A stretch of 64,000 nt of DNA from NCBI GenBank assembly GCA_963678565.1, contig OY782875.1, forward strand, positions 1,054,001 to 1,118,000. Reading direction: 5' to 3'. The stretch is from SKHV01 sp963678565 (GTDB taxonomy: Bacteria; Bacteroidota; Bacteroidia; Bacteroidales; Prolixibacteraceae). Made by a program: the position numbers and the translations under genes. Position 1 is the stretch's first letter. Each line of letters starts with the position of its first letter. This document shows, piece by piece, positions 45,768 through 54,635 of the stretch. The notes under the pieces were generated by a model. The model did not search any database and had not been told where the DNA came from. It was given only the letters and a program-made list of their open reading frames with translations.

Positions 45768-45901
45768 GTTTATAGTATTTAATTTTTGGTGCCAATGAAA
45801 TTAAACAATAAATACATAAATACAATGTTTTACAAAAGTAGATCTAAAAAAATATGTTTAGATGTGTAACGTGTGTGAAATGGGTAGTAGCACTGGTCTT
45901 A

Positions 45902-46504
45902 TCAGATATTGAACATTTGCTTAATTCCGGTCATTATCATATTTACACCGATGGCTCCAATGAAAAATCCATTTAAGCGCAACAAAACTTCCATGTTTTT
46001 ATCGTAGGCGGTCTTGAGTTTTTTGCCTTCAAGTGAATCACGTACTTTTTTAAGAATAAAAATGGCCGCAAAATTAATGGCAAATGCTGCTAGTAGAATA
46101 AGTATTCCAATTGCTTTTGGGTGTCGATATGAGGTGAGAATACTTATCGAAATAGTGCCTGCTCCCACCATAAACGGAAGCGCAATTTCAGAGGCCAAAT
46201 CATCGAGGTTCTCTTTGATCATAATTAATGCTCGTTGCCCTTTTACAATAAAGAAATAGGCATAGGAGAAAATAATAATTCCACCAAAAATTCTAAACGC
46301 TTCAAAATCAATTGAAAATACTTTTTTGAATAAGAATTCTCCAGAGAAAAAGAATACATAACATACTGATAGTGAGATGATGCTGGCTTTGAAAATTACA
46401 GAAACAAATTGTTTATGATTTAAATCTTTTCGAATTGGTTCTAAATACAAGAACAGCGCGAATGGATTTAGCATAATTAATAATTCGGTAAGTGATGCGA
46501 GCAT
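45902..46504 (-). CDS. MarC family integral membrane protein
   Basis: 200 residues with six hydrophobic segments. It begins LTELLIMLNPFALFLYLEPIRKDLNHKQF, a MarC/UPF0056 hallmark (NPxxxxP-type helix). FRIFGGIIIFSYAYFFI and ALPFMVGAGTISISILTSYRHP (the internal GAG-TIS motif) follow, and RLNGFFIGAIGVNMIMTGI is the last helix. The transport function of the family is not established. Single gene. Confidence 0.87.
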   Translation of the reverse strand: MLASLTELLIMLNPFALFLYLEPIRKDLNHKQFVSVIFKASIISLSVCYVFFFSGEFLFKKVFSIDFEAFRIFGGIIIFSYAYFFIVKGQRALIMIKENLDDLASEIALPFMVGAGTISISILTSYRHPKAIGILILLAAFAINFAAIFILKKVRDSLEGKKLKTAYDKNMEVLLRLNGFFIGAIGVNMIMTGIKQMFNI

Positions 46505-46623
46505 GATTTTTTTCTATTTTCTGATTTGTTTTTCGTTATCGACGAATATAGAAAGAATGTTATGGTATTTAATGGAATCGTTAATTTTATTTTGCTTTGA
46601 TTCTCAAGATTTAGTCCATAAAA

Positions 46624-46659
46624 AAAGAGACTTACTAATTGAAATTAGCAAGTCTCTTT
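46624..46659 (-). terminator. Terminator of the DUF362/T9SS gene
   Basis: A 16-bp stem with one mismatch (AAAGAGACTT...AAGTCTCTTT) and a 4-nt loop; the minus strand continues into a T7 run. It lies 20 bp after the stop at 46679. Confidence 0.92.
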
Positions 46660-46678
46660 AAAACTTATGTATTAGGTT

Positions 46679-48628
46679 TTACTTAATCAACATTTTTAGC
46701 TGTTCCAATTTTTTGCCCGATTCTAAATGACAAATATAGCTTCCCGGTGTTACTGGATTTCCTCTAAAATCGCACAAATCCCATTGGATTTTATTTTGAC
46801 CTTTGGCATCCAGTTTGTTAATTCTTCGCCCTTTGATATCATAAATTGTAACAGTCGCTTCAATATTGTTTTCGTCAAAACTAAAAGTGGTTTGTGTGTT
46901 TGCAGGTGAAGGGTAACATTTGAAACTAGAACTTGTAAGCTCGATCTCATTTTTAGCAGTAAGTGATCCTTGATAAAATTTTAACCCATCTACTCTGTTT
47001 CCGTAATATAAGGGATTGGTTTCGGGTTCGCAAATATTTAAGGCAAATGAAAAGTCGCCTCCATATTTATTTACCGCTTTCACCATCAAACTATTTTCGC
47101 CTTCAAGAATGGTAATGTTGGCTACTTTTGAACCAATATCATCGTCGTTGTAGCTTGATAATCCTGTGCTTTTATATACCACTTCGCCATTCAAATAAAC
47201 CATGGCTGCTTCTTGTTTCCCAAACCACAACTCAGCTGTTTTTGTTTCAGGAGAAGAGAAGTTGGTGTAGGCATAACTAACCACATTGTTGGCTCCATTA
47301 TAATAGTTGGCCAGATCAATTCGATCATCGAAAAAGTAAACAGCTTCCGACCATCCATCTTTTCCTGGTTCAGCCTTAAGTGATGCTTCGTTGGTGATAA
47401 AATTAGTTTCAAGGTTATTGCCTTCAAAAGCTTCTGAAAGAATCCAAGTACGATTACTTTGTCCGAATTTTCCATTTTCAGCTTGATTCTTTTTTACTTT
47501 CCGCATTACATTTTCAAGCGGAGCACCGTGTACATATATTTTGTCGGGATTATTGGTTCCGAGTCCTATTTTTTCGGCTAATGTAATGTGGGCAATGTCA
47601 TCGGGATTTAAGCCAAGCATTTTAGTAGCGATGTGGTCAACTGCAACCGGATCAACACCAGCCATAATGGTATTCATTTTTACCTGATTGCCTCCATTAT
47701 AAGTTTTGTACGACTCGAGAATCATTAATGCATCTACCACAACAAAATCGATATCAGCTACATTACATAAGTCGACAATCGCTTCGGTAGTCCAGCGACG
47801 ATGAGCTACATCGTGCACCAATCCTTGGGGGCAAAGTGCAGTTCCTTTGGTTTTGTTGTATCCATAGTAGCACCCCGGAGCGGTGCCAATTTGTAATTTT
47901 AAAGCATTGGTGATGCCTGTATCGTGGATTTTTAAAACAGGAACTGCAATGTAAACATCGGCCATGTATTCGCTCATGTGAACCGAATATTTTGTTCCCT
48001 GTGGTGCTGAAGTTGCTTCTGAACCCAAATCAATTTCAACTAATTCATTTGTACTTTGATTTAAATTCACAAAACTGAAATTAATGTCAGAAAGTTCGCT
48101 GTCGTTTAATAAATTACGATAGCCTGAGTTGGCCCAAACGCTGGAAGAGGAATTGGGATCGTCGTTGGTACGAGCTGTACCTTCTGCAATTTGAATGCTA
48201 ACATCTCCTTCGCAATACTTATCAATAACTTTCATTAATCCGCGTACAACGCGCACATCGGTATTTTCACCTTCACCCGATGGGCTGTTCGATCCAACCA
48301 AATTGACCTTCAGCATGACCACATCACCTTTTGAAATAATTCCATCAAATCCACCAGCTTCTTCAACGGCCAAAGTAACCATTTCTTCTACTTGAGCATT
48401 ACTCAAATTGGCAGATCTACTAACTGGGTTCGATAAAGAATCATAGTCAGAAGGAACGAGTCCAACTGAAACAGTAGCTGCAGTTATAGCATCAAATTCC
48501 GATTCGTAACGATAAGTTCCATCGCTTGCTTCAAAGTTTGCAGTGATAAAATCTAAAGAAAATAATCCAATGGCAAGAATGGCAAAGAAGAAAATACTTT
48601 GTTTCTTCTTAAGGTTTAGGTTTTTCAT
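46679..48628 (-). CDS. Secreted DUF362 protein with T9SS sorting domain
   Basis: 649 residues. Signal/anchor at about 8-30. A DUF362 domain covers about 55-375 (AVEEAGGFDGIISKGDVVMLKVNLVGSN..., AVPVLKIHDTGITNALKLQIGT, DFVVVDALMILES, AGVDPVAVDHIATKMLGL). A beta-sandwich of galactose-binding type follows at about 390-545. A type A type IX secretion sorting domain is at the C-terminus (about 565-649, SFKCYPSPANTQTTFSF...GNPVTPGSYICHL). DUF362 proteins elsewhere are often Fe-S associated and cytosolic; here the CxxC cluster motif is missing and the protein is sent to the surface. Function unknown. Own terminator. Confidence 0.82.
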   Translation of the reverse strand: MKNLNLKKKQSIFFFAILAIGLFSLDFITANFEASDGTYRYESEFDAITAATVSVGLVPSDYDSLSNPVSRSANLSNAQVEEMVTLAVEEAGGFDGIISKGDVVMLKVNLVGSNSPSGEGENTDVRVVRGLMKVIDKYCEGDVSIQIAEGTARTNDDPNSSSSVWANSGYRNLLNDSELSDINFSFVNLNQSTNELVEIDLGSEATSAPQGTKYSVHMSEYMADVYIAVPVLKIHDTGITNALKLQIGTAPGCYYGYNKTKGTALCPQGLVHDVAHRRWTTEAIVDLCNVADIDFVVVDALMILESYKTYNGGNQVKMNTIMAGVDPVAVDHIATKMLGLNPDDIAHITLAEKIGLGTNNPDKIYVHGAPLENVMRKVKKNQAENGKFGQSNRTWILSEAFEGNNLETNFITNEASLKAEPGKDGWSEAVYFFDDRIDLANYYNGANNVVSYAYTNFSSPETKTAELWFGKQEAAMVYLNGEVVYKSTGLSSYNDDDIGSKVANITILEGENSLMVKAVNKYGGDFSFALNICEPETNPLYYGNRVDGLKFYQGSLTAKNEIELTSSSFKCYPSPANTQTTFSFDENNIEATVTIYDIKGRRINKLDAKGQNKIQWDLCDFRGNPVTPGSYICHLESGKKLEQLKMLIK

Positions 48629-48686
48629 AATTAGTTAATTAGCTCTTAAAACTAATGAAAAAAAAGATTGGGAAACCTAAAAATGC

Positions 48687-49652
48687 TTATGGAATCATTT
48701 CAAATAAGCTGCCCAAAATTATAGCACCTAATAGTCCTACGGAGAGGTACAATGCAACCACTTTCATTTTAAAAGTTCCGTGTAAAACAACTAGGGTTGA
48801 GATTTTGGTGACAGGACCTGAAATAAAGTAAGCCAATACAGCTCCTTTGCTGATTCCTAGTTCTGCTAAGGCTTGAACCACAGGAATTGCAGCACCTCCG
48901 CAAACATAGAATGGAACTCCTGCACCTGTTGAAATTAAAGCCGAAAGAAATTTGTTTTGGTTGAATACATAAGCAATCCAATTGGGATTCATGAAAATTT
49001 TAATTATCGCGGCCAAAAATATTGCAAGAAAGAAATACCTGCTAACAAAAAGCGTCATCTTAAACAAATCGATAAAAAAGGCTTTCAACGAAATTGTTGG
49101 CGTTGTGTTAAGCCATTTTTGCAACAATTCAGAGTTGGTGTTAAGTATTTCATCGGGCTTTAAGTAATTCTTTTTAATTAATGTATGGGTAATAAAACCT
49201 GCAGTTAAACCCAATGCAATTGCTGCAACAACACGCATCACAGCCAATTCCATTCCCATGACTCCTGCCGTCAATACAAACAGATTCGGATTGATTATTG
49301 GAGAGGATACAATTAGGGTAATTAATACAGGGAGAGGAACTCCAATTGTAAATAATGCCGCTGAAACAGGAATTGTAATGTAACTTCCAAGTGGCGATAC
49401 AACGCCAAGCGCTGCTGCAAAAAGTAAAGTGAAAAAATTATATTTATTCGAGAAAAATGTTGTGATTCGTTCTTTTGAGATAAAAACTTTGATCGCTGAG
49501 GAGGCGATGATTCCAACCACCAAATAAGGCCATAGCTGATCGAGTAAATTCAGCGCTTCTGTTAAAATTTGTTTTGTGTAGGTACGCGAGAATTTATTAA
49601 GAAATTCGTAGTAATAATCGATAATGTTAGCCTTGATCATACTCAGGAACAT
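48687..49652 (-). CDS. Permease, DUF318/ArsP-like family
   Basis: 321 residues with about eight membrane helices. Family features are WPYLVVGIIASSAIKVFI near the start, VVSPLGSYITIPVSAALFTIGVPLPVLITLIVSSPIINPNLFVLT in the middle and STGAGVPFYVCGGAAIPVVQALAELGISKGAVLAYFISGPVTK, which matches PF03773. Members export organo-arsenicals or metals or serve unknown substrates. An alternative ATG lies four codons in (49640). It starts 4 bp after the upstream Rossmann-type gene (49657-50316), so the two are likely co-transcribed. Confidence 0.85.
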   Translation of the reverse strand: MFLSMIKANIIDYYYEFLNKFSRTYTKQILTEALNLLDQLWPYLVVGIIASSAIKVFISKERITTFFSNKYNFFTLLFAAALGVVSPLGSYITIPVSAALFTIGVPLPVLITLIVSSPIINPNLFVLTAGVMGMELAVMRVVAAIALGLTAGFITHTLIKKNYLKPDEILNTNSELLQKWLNTTPTISLKAFFIDLFKMTLFVSRYFFLAIFLAAIIKIFMNPNWIAYVFNQNKFLSALISTGAGVPFYVCGGAAIPVVQALAELGISKGAVLAYFISGPVTKISTLVVLHGTFKMKVVALYLSVGLLGAIILGSLFEMIP

Positions 49653-49656
49653 AGCA

Positions 49657-50316
49657 CTATTGTTGTATTAATCTATCAATTTCATCAAGTTCGTAAATTT
49701 GAGTGGTATTTTCTTGATTGGGAGCCAAGCTAACATGGATCATTGCTTCTGCAAGAATCGAATCTTTGGTCGGCTTGTACTTCTTCATTATATATTTGGT
49801 TAGAAAGCGCATTAGTTTAAGCGAAATTTGTTCTGCATTTCGTTGTTCTCCTCGAGCTCCATCTAAAATTGAAGGTCGGAAAATAGTTATGTTTTTGAAA
49901 TTGAGATCTTGTACTGCATCGTCTAATTCGCCTTTCATTTTGCTGTAAAAAACTTTGGCCTTAGAATTGGCTCCCATTGATGAAACCAATACATAATTGG
50001 GAATGTTGTTTGCCGCAGCAATTTTTGCAACTTCATACTGGTAGGTAAAATCAATTTTATATTGCGCAGTTTTGCTACCCGCTTTTTTTAAGGTGGTTCC
50101 TAGTGTTGAAAAGAGCACGTCGCCTTGAATTTGATCGCTATACATTTCAATCTCGTCGAAATCGATCAATACTTCATTTAGCTTTTGGTGTTTAACACCA
50201 GTTGAACGCCTGGTTAGTACTGTGACTATTTTAAATTTTGGATGATCAAGAAGTTGTTTCAATAACTCCGTTCCGATCAATCCGGTTGCACCAATTACAA
50301 TTGCCTTAAGTTGCAT
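49657..50316 (-). CDS. NAD(P)-binding Rossmann-fold protein (atypical SDR)
   Basis: 219 residues. The N-terminal nucleotide loop GATGLIG (residues 8-14) is followed by VTVLTRRSTGVKHQKLNEVLIDFDE. FSTLGTTLKKAGSK and the middle block NYVLVSSMGANSKAKVFYSKMKGELDDAV match the YxxxK-like region of short NmrA/HTATIP2-like oxidoreductases. Substrate unknown; cytosolic. It is immediately upstream of the ArsP-like permease gene. Confidence 0.8.
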   Translation of the reverse strand: MQLKAIVIGATGLIGTELLKQLLDHPKFKIVTVLTRRSTGVKHQKLNEVLIDFDEIEMYSDQIQGDVLFSTLGTTLKKAGSKTAQYKIDFTYQYEVAKIAAANNIPNYVLVSSMGANSKAKVFYSKMKGELDDAVQDLNFKNITIFRPSILDGARGEQRNAEQISLKLMRFLTKYIMKKYKPTKDSILAEAMIHVSLAPNQENTTQIYELDEIDRLIQQ

Positions 50317-50381
50317 AATTATTTGTTTTTCGCTGTTTCGAAAGATAGAGAAAATATATCTGATTTTTTGTTGGGTGACTT

Positions 50382-50477
50382 TATCTTTGCTCTATGCTTT
50401 TTATGCAAATCAGTACTCCTGCATACACAAAATCCGATAAAGAAAAAGTTTCAATATCGGATTTTGTGAATTTATAG
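50382..50477 (+). other. Possible promoter plus 27-residue ORF in an intergenic gap
   Basis: TATCTTTG (50382-50389) is an exact TAnnTTTG element. Five bases later an ATG (50394) opens a 27-codon frame ending with TAG at 50475-50477. No ribosome-binding site and no TTG at the right spacing are seen, and a stem-loop lies inside the frame. It may be chance. Confidence 0.2.
50426..50468. repeat. Perfect 14-bp inverted repeat downstream of the oxidoreductase operon
   Basis: CACAAAATCCGATA / TATCGGATTTTGTG with a 15-nt loop, 19 bp after the last gene of the six-gene operon (stop at 50488). There is no T-run, so it is not a classical terminator; it may be a 3' mRNA-stabilising stem or a protein site. 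Confidence 0.7.
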
Positions 50478-50487
50478 TCGTTTTCGA

Positions 50488-51033
50488 TTAATTTAGCTTA
50501 ACTACTTTTTCTTCGCCAACTTTTAAAGCGTCAATGTTCATTGGAATTAATTTGTGATGACGCTCAGGCAACGATTTTTCCAAACCCAGTTTCACATGCT
50601 CAATGTCAACCACCGGCTTGGCTTTCAAGAAAGCACCTAAAATTATCATATTGAATATTTTGGGTTGTTGCATTTCTGCAGCTAATTTTGTGCCTTCAAT
50701 TTTAAAAACCTTAATGTCTTTTCGGCTAGGTTCATGAATAATTCCGTTGGGATCAAATATGAGTGTTCCTCCGGGTTTAACCATTTCTTCGAACTTATCT
50801 AACGACTGCTGATTTAAAATAATAGCCGTGTCGAAATGATTGATGATCGGAGAGGAGATTCGATCGTCGCTTAAAATAACGGTTACGTTGGCCGTTCCAC
50901 CACGCATTTCGGGACCGTACGATGGAAACCACGAAACTTCTTGATCTTGCATGATGCCAGAATAGGCCAGAATTTTACCCATGGAAAGCACGCCTTGTCC
51001 GCCAAATCCTGCTATAATGATTTCTTCCTTCAT
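50488..51033 (-). CDS. 2-oxoacid:ferredoxin oxidoreductase, gamma subunit
   Basis: 181 residues. It starts EEIIIAGFGGQGVLSMGKILAYSGI, the nucleotide-free gamma-domain signature. SWFPSYGPEMRGGTANVTVILSDD follows, then the IFNMIILGAFLK block. Gamma subunits of VOR/KOR/IOR-type enzymes help bind CoA. Last gene of the operon pheA - aminotransferase - delta - alpha - beta - gamma; it starts 5 bp after the beta subunit. Confidence 0.93.
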   Translation of the reverse strand: MKEEIIIAGFGGQGVLSMGKILAYSGIMQDQEVSWFPSYGPEMRGGTANVTVILSDDRISSPIINHFDTAIILNQQSLDKFEEMVKPGGTLIFDPNGIIHEPSRKDIKVFKIEGTKLAAEMQQPKIFNMIILGAFLKAKPVVDIEHVKLGLEKSLPERHHKLIPMNIDALKVGEEKVVKLN

Positions 51034-51038
51034 AACTG

Positions 51039-51854
51039 TTATTTTTTGAGTTTTTGAATTAAAAATTCTTCGCTTTCACTTTTGGTACTGTCTTTTAAAT
51101 CGCCTAGTGGATAGAATGGGAACATATTTTCCTCCATCCATTGATTGGCAGTTACCGGATCAACTTTCCACCCTGAGTTACAAGTAGAAACTACTTCAAC
51201 AAATGAGGTGCCGATGTTTTTTGCCGAGTTTTCAAAAGCTTTACGAATGGCTTTTTTGCATTTCCGAACGCTAGCTGCTGTATGCACACTCTGACGAGTA
51301 ACATAAGCTGCGCCCGGCAATTGGGCTAATAATTCAGTTATTTTTAAAGGGTAACCATTTAATTCAATATCTCTTCCGTATGGCGAGGTGGAGGTCACTT
51401 GTCCAAGCATGGTGGTTGGAGCCATTTGTCCTCCTGTCATTCCATAAATACCATTGTTGATGAAGATCATCACAATATTTTCGCCACGATTTACCGCATG
51501 CATGGTTTCGGCAGTTCCAATGGCAGCCAAATCGCCATCGCCCTGATAAGTAAACACATATTTCTCAGGATGAACACGTTTGTATCCGGTTGCTACCGCT
51601 GGGGCACGACCGTGTGCTGCTTCCATAAAATCAACATCTAAATAATTGTACATAAACACCGAACAACCCACAGGAGCAACTCCAGCGGTTTTATCTTGGA
51701 TGTCCATTTCTTCAATTATTTCGGCAATAATTTTGTGTACCACACCATGGCTACAACCGTAGCAATAATGCATGGTGTTATCAGTCAATACTTTTGTTTT
51801 CCCGTAAACCTTGTTTTCCGGTTTTATAATATCTTCGATTGATAAAGTAGCCAT
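51039..51854 (-). CDS. 2-oxoacid:ferredoxin oxidoreductase, beta (TPP-binding) subunit
   Basis: 271 residues. The TPP-binding GDGD...NN motif is in YQGDGDLAAIGTAETMHAVNRGENIVMIFINNGIYGMTGGQ. HYCYGCSHGVVHKIIAEII and GCSVFMYNYLDVDFMEAAHGRAPAVATGYK precede it. Cysteines for a cluster in some homologues are only partly present (YCYGC). Together with alpha, gamma and delta it oxidatively decarboxylates a 2-oxoacid to acyl-CoA while reducing ferredoxin, or runs in reverse. The substrate class cannot be read from this subunit alone. Confidence 0.92.
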   Translation of the reverse strand: MATLSIEDIIKPENKVYGKTKVLTDNTMHYCYGCSHGVVHKIIAEIIEEMDIQDKTAGVAPVGCSVFMYNYLDVDFMEAAHGRAPAVATGYKRVHPEKYVFTYQGDGDLAAIGTAETMHAVNRGENIVMIFINNGIYGMTGGQMAPTTMLGQVTSTSPYGRDIELNGYPLKITELLAQLPGAAYVTRQSVHTAASVRKCKKAIRKAFENSAKNIGTSFVEVVSTCNSGWKVDPVTANQWMEENMFPFYPLGDLKDSTKSESEEFLIQKLKK

Positions 51855-51855
51855 G

Positions 51856-52941
51856 TTAACCTCCTATGATTTTTGATTTCAATGCTTCGGCAACCTCTAC
51901 AGGTGTTGCAACCATTCCTCCCATGCGTCCAAAATGTACAGCTTTGGTTTTACCATTTACAGCTATTTGAACATCTTCGATCATTTGTCCGGCGCTCATT
52001 TCTACCGAAAGGAAACCTTTTACATGATCGGCCAATTCTGAGATTCTTTTTGTTGGATAAGGGAACAAAGTAATTGGTCGTAATAAACCTGCTTTGATTC
52101 CTTCTTCTCGCAAAACTTCTACTGTTTTTTGGCAAATACGAGCAGAAACGCCATAAGCCACTAAAATATATTCGGCATCATCGCATTGAATTTCTTCGTA
52201 GCGTACTTCTTCTTCCTGCATTTTTTTATACTTCGCTTGAAAACGCAGGTTGTTTTTTTCTTGTTTTTCTGAAACTAGCTCAAGTGAGGTTAAGAAATGG
52301 TGATCGCGATCAGGAGTTTTTCCCGTTGCTGCCCAACTTCCACTTATTTTTTCAATTTCTTCGTTGGTCCATCGTGGTTTAAAAGGGCTCAATTCCACTT
52401 TTTCCATCATTTGACCAATGGCGCCATCGGCTAAAATCATGGCTGGGTTTCTATATTTGAATGATAGTTCAAAGGCCAAATCAACAAAGTCGTTCATTTC
52501 TTGAACCGACGATGGTGCCAAAACGATTAAACGATAATCGCCATGTCCGCCTCCTTTGGTAGCCTGAAAGTAATCGGCTTGCGAAGGCTGGATAGTTCCT
52601 AAGCCTGGACCACCACGTTGAACATTCACAATTAATCCTGGTAATTCGGTTCCGGCCATATATGAAAGTCCTTCTGCCATAAGGCTAATACCGGGACTAG
52701 AAGATGATGTCATTACTTTTTTTCCTGCCGATGCTGCTCCGTAAACCATATTAATTGATGATGTTTCACTTTCAGCTTGTAGAACAACCATTCCGGTTTC
52801 TTCCCAAGGCTGGCGCAACATGAGGGTTTCCATTACTTCCGATTGTGGTGTAATGGGATAACCAAAGTAAGCATCGCAACCACAACGAATGGCTGCTTCA
52901 GCAATAACTTCGTTACCTTTCATTAAACGTAATTCTCCCAT
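51856..52941 (-). CDS. 2-oxoacid:ferredoxin oxidoreductase, alpha subunit (VorB-like)
   Basis: 361 residues. It starts RLMKGNEVIAEAAIRCGCDAYFGYPITPQSEVMETL, the pyrimidine-binding domain. ESETSSINMVYGAASAGKKVMTSSSSPGISLMAEGLSYMAGTELP and PSSVQEMNDFVDLAFELSFKYRNPAMILADG follow. This is the four-subunit VOR/IOR-type arrangement (separate alpha, beta, gamma, delta). The name VorB would imply branched-chain oxoacids; the operon context argues for phenylpyruvate instead (inference). One bp separates it from the beta-subunit gene. Confidence 0.92.
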   Translation of the reverse strand: MGELRLMKGNEVIAEAAIRCGCDAYFGYPITPQSEVMETLMLRQPWEETGMVVLQAESETSSINMVYGAASAGKKVMTSSSSPGISLMAEGLSYMAGTELPGLIVNVQRGGPGLGTIQPSQADYFQATKGGGHGDYRLIVLAPSSVQEMNDFVDLAFELSFKYRNPAMILADGAIGQMMEKVELSPFKPRWTNEEIEKISGSWAATGKTPDRDHHFLTSLELVSEKQEKNNLRFQAKYKKMQEEEVRYEEIQCDDAEYILVAYGVSARICQKTVEVLREEGIKAGLLRPITLFPYPTKRISELADHVKGFLSVEMSAGQMIEDVQIAVNGKTKAVHFGRMGGMVATPVEVAEALKSKIIGG

Positions 52942-52968
52942 TTTGGTAGTGATTTTTGGTGTTTTTAA

Positions 52969-53199
52969 TTAAGCAGTTGCTTTTGCTCTGTAAATGGTTA
53001 AACAACTATCGGGACAAACCATACCGCAGTTAGTACAACCGATGCAAGCTTCAGGATTTTCCATATAGGAGTAATGGTATCCTTTGCTATTTACCTCTTT
53101 GTGTAGATTTAGTACGTCGTAGGGACAAGCTTCAACACAAAGTTTACATCCTTTGCATTCTTCCTTGTTTACTACAACTGCTCCTCTAACTTTTCCCAT
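52969..53199 (-). CDS. 2-oxoacid:ferredoxin oxidoreductase, delta subunit (2[4Fe-4S] ferredoxin)
   Basis: 76 residues. Two four-cysteine cluster motifs, CKGCKLCVEACP and CIGCTNCGMVCP, each with the fourth Cys followed by Pro. The N-terminus KVRGAVVVNKEECKGCK is typical of VOR delta subunits. It passes electrons from the TPP site to free ferredoxin. It lies 27 bp before the alpha subunit gene and 36 bp after the aminotransferase. Confidence 0.93.
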   Translation of the reverse strand: MGKVRGAVVVNKEECKGCKLCVEACPYDVLNLHKEVNSKGYHYSYMENPEACIGCTNCGMVCPDSCLTIYRAKATA

Positions 53200-53235
53200 T
53201 TTATTATGATTAATTAATTTGGTCTTTTTGGTGTA

Positions 53236-54561
53236 TTAATGGTGTTGTTGGAAGCGTTTTAAGCGCTCTTTTAAATGGTCGAACTGAGTTGGTGAAACCG
53301 GAGCAACACATGCTCTCAATCCTTCCATTTCGCTGCCGGTACTTAGCAGGGTAATGGCACTAACCCCATAAAACATCAATTCGTGTAATAATTCGCCCGC
53401 ACTTAATCCTGGATAGGAAACAGTGAAATAAAATCCATCGGCAAGTAATTGGTCAACATCTTTGTCGTACAAAATGTTAAAACCATTGTCGGTAAATATT
53501 TTTTTCATTTGCTCTGCGCGGTTCGCGTATTCCTTTACCTCTTCAAAAAAGTTGTAAGAACCTTCGTTTACGCCTTTTAGCATGGCTGCCATGGCATATT
53601 GAACCGAATGTGTAACTCCCGAGGATAAAGCATAAAGAACCCTGTATATTACAGCATTTCCAAAGCCTTTTATGGCAAAGCGTTTTTCTAAATTGGGATA
53701 ATTTCGATGATATACTTTGTCGGAAATAGCAACCATCGCAATTCGTTGTCCGGCATACGAGAATATTTTTGATGCAGAAATAAATAGTACGTAATTGTCG
53801 GTGTAATTAGCAACAGTTGCCTGATATGGCGCTACGCCGGGTTTTGATAAATCATTTCTGAAATCCATTCCGAAATATGCTAAATCTTCCATCACAATAA
53901 GGTCGTATTTGTTAGCCAAATCGCCAATGATTTTCAGCTCTTCTTCGGTGAAACAAATCCATGTTGGATTGTTCGGATTTGAATAAATGATCGAATTTAT
54001 ATTTCCTTTTGATAAATAAGTCTCTAACTTTTCGCGCAATTTTTCGCCACGGAAATGATACACATCAAACGATTCGTATTTCGCGCCCATCACCATGAAT
54101 TGCTGTTTCTGAACCGGAAATCCCGGATCGATAAACAGGGCTGTATCTTTTTGGGGATCGCAATTGGCTGCAACATGAAATAAGGAATAAGTTCCTTGCA
54201 TTGCTCCCGTGGTTGGAATACAATTTTCAGCTTTCATGTCGATATTCATGAAGTTTTTGATAAACTTGGCAGCTTCAATTTTTACTTCAGGAATACCATT
54301 GATATTAGGATATTTTGAGGCAACTCCGTTTTGCAATGCTTCTATTTCTGCATTAATACCAACTTCAGCAGCAGGTAGCCCCGGAATGCCCATTTCCATC
54401 CGAACATATTTTTCTCCGGTTTCGGCTTCAACTAGGTTAACTACTTCCACCACTTCGCGAATTGAAGCTCTGTTCATATCGCTTAAATTGAATTTATCCA
54501 GATATTTCTGAACAATGCTTTTATCAATGGGTGTATCTGTATTCATTTGCTTCAACGACAT
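53236..54561 (-). CDS. PLP-dependent aminotransferase (class I/II), probable aromatic
   Basis: 441 residues, longer than the usual 390-400. Motifs: NGVASKYPNINGIPEVKIEAAKF, YSNPNNPTWICFTEEEL (NPNNPT), VMEDLAYFGMD (PLP Asp) and LFISASKIFSYAGQRIAMVAISD (catalytic Lys in SASK). A long C-terminal part ends in LRACVAPVSPTQFDHLKERL. Substrate specificity cannot be fixed from the motifs, but its place between prephenate dehydratase and an oxoacid oxidoreductase points to phenylpyruvate/phenylalanine. Cytosolic. Confidence 0.85.
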   Translation of the reverse strand: MSLKQMNTDTPIDKSIVQKYLDKFNLSDMNRASIREVVEVVNLVEAETGEKYVRMEMGIPGLPAAEVGINAEIEALQNGVASKYPNINGIPEVKIEAAKFIKNFMNIDMKAENCIPTTGAMQGTYSLFHVAANCDPQKDTALFIDPGFPVQKQQFMVMGAKYESFDVYHFRGEKLREKLETYLSKGNINSIIYSNPNNPTWICFTEEELKIIGDLANKYDLIVMEDLAYFGMDFRNDLSKPGVAPYQATVANYTDNYVLFISASKIFSYAGQRIAMVAISDKVYHRNYPNLEKRFAIKGFGNAVIYRVLYALSSGVTHSVQYAMAAMLKGVNEGSYNFFEEVKEYANRAEQMKKIFTDNGFNILYDKDVDQLLADGFYFTVSYPGLSAGELLHELMFYGVSAITLLSTGSEMEGLRACVAPVSPTQFDHLKERLKRFQQHH

Positions 54562-54635
54562 TGCTATTTTCGATTGATTAAATTAGTGCTTTTAAAACTT
54601 ACAGAACATGATATTCGGCAATGATAATTGTCGAT

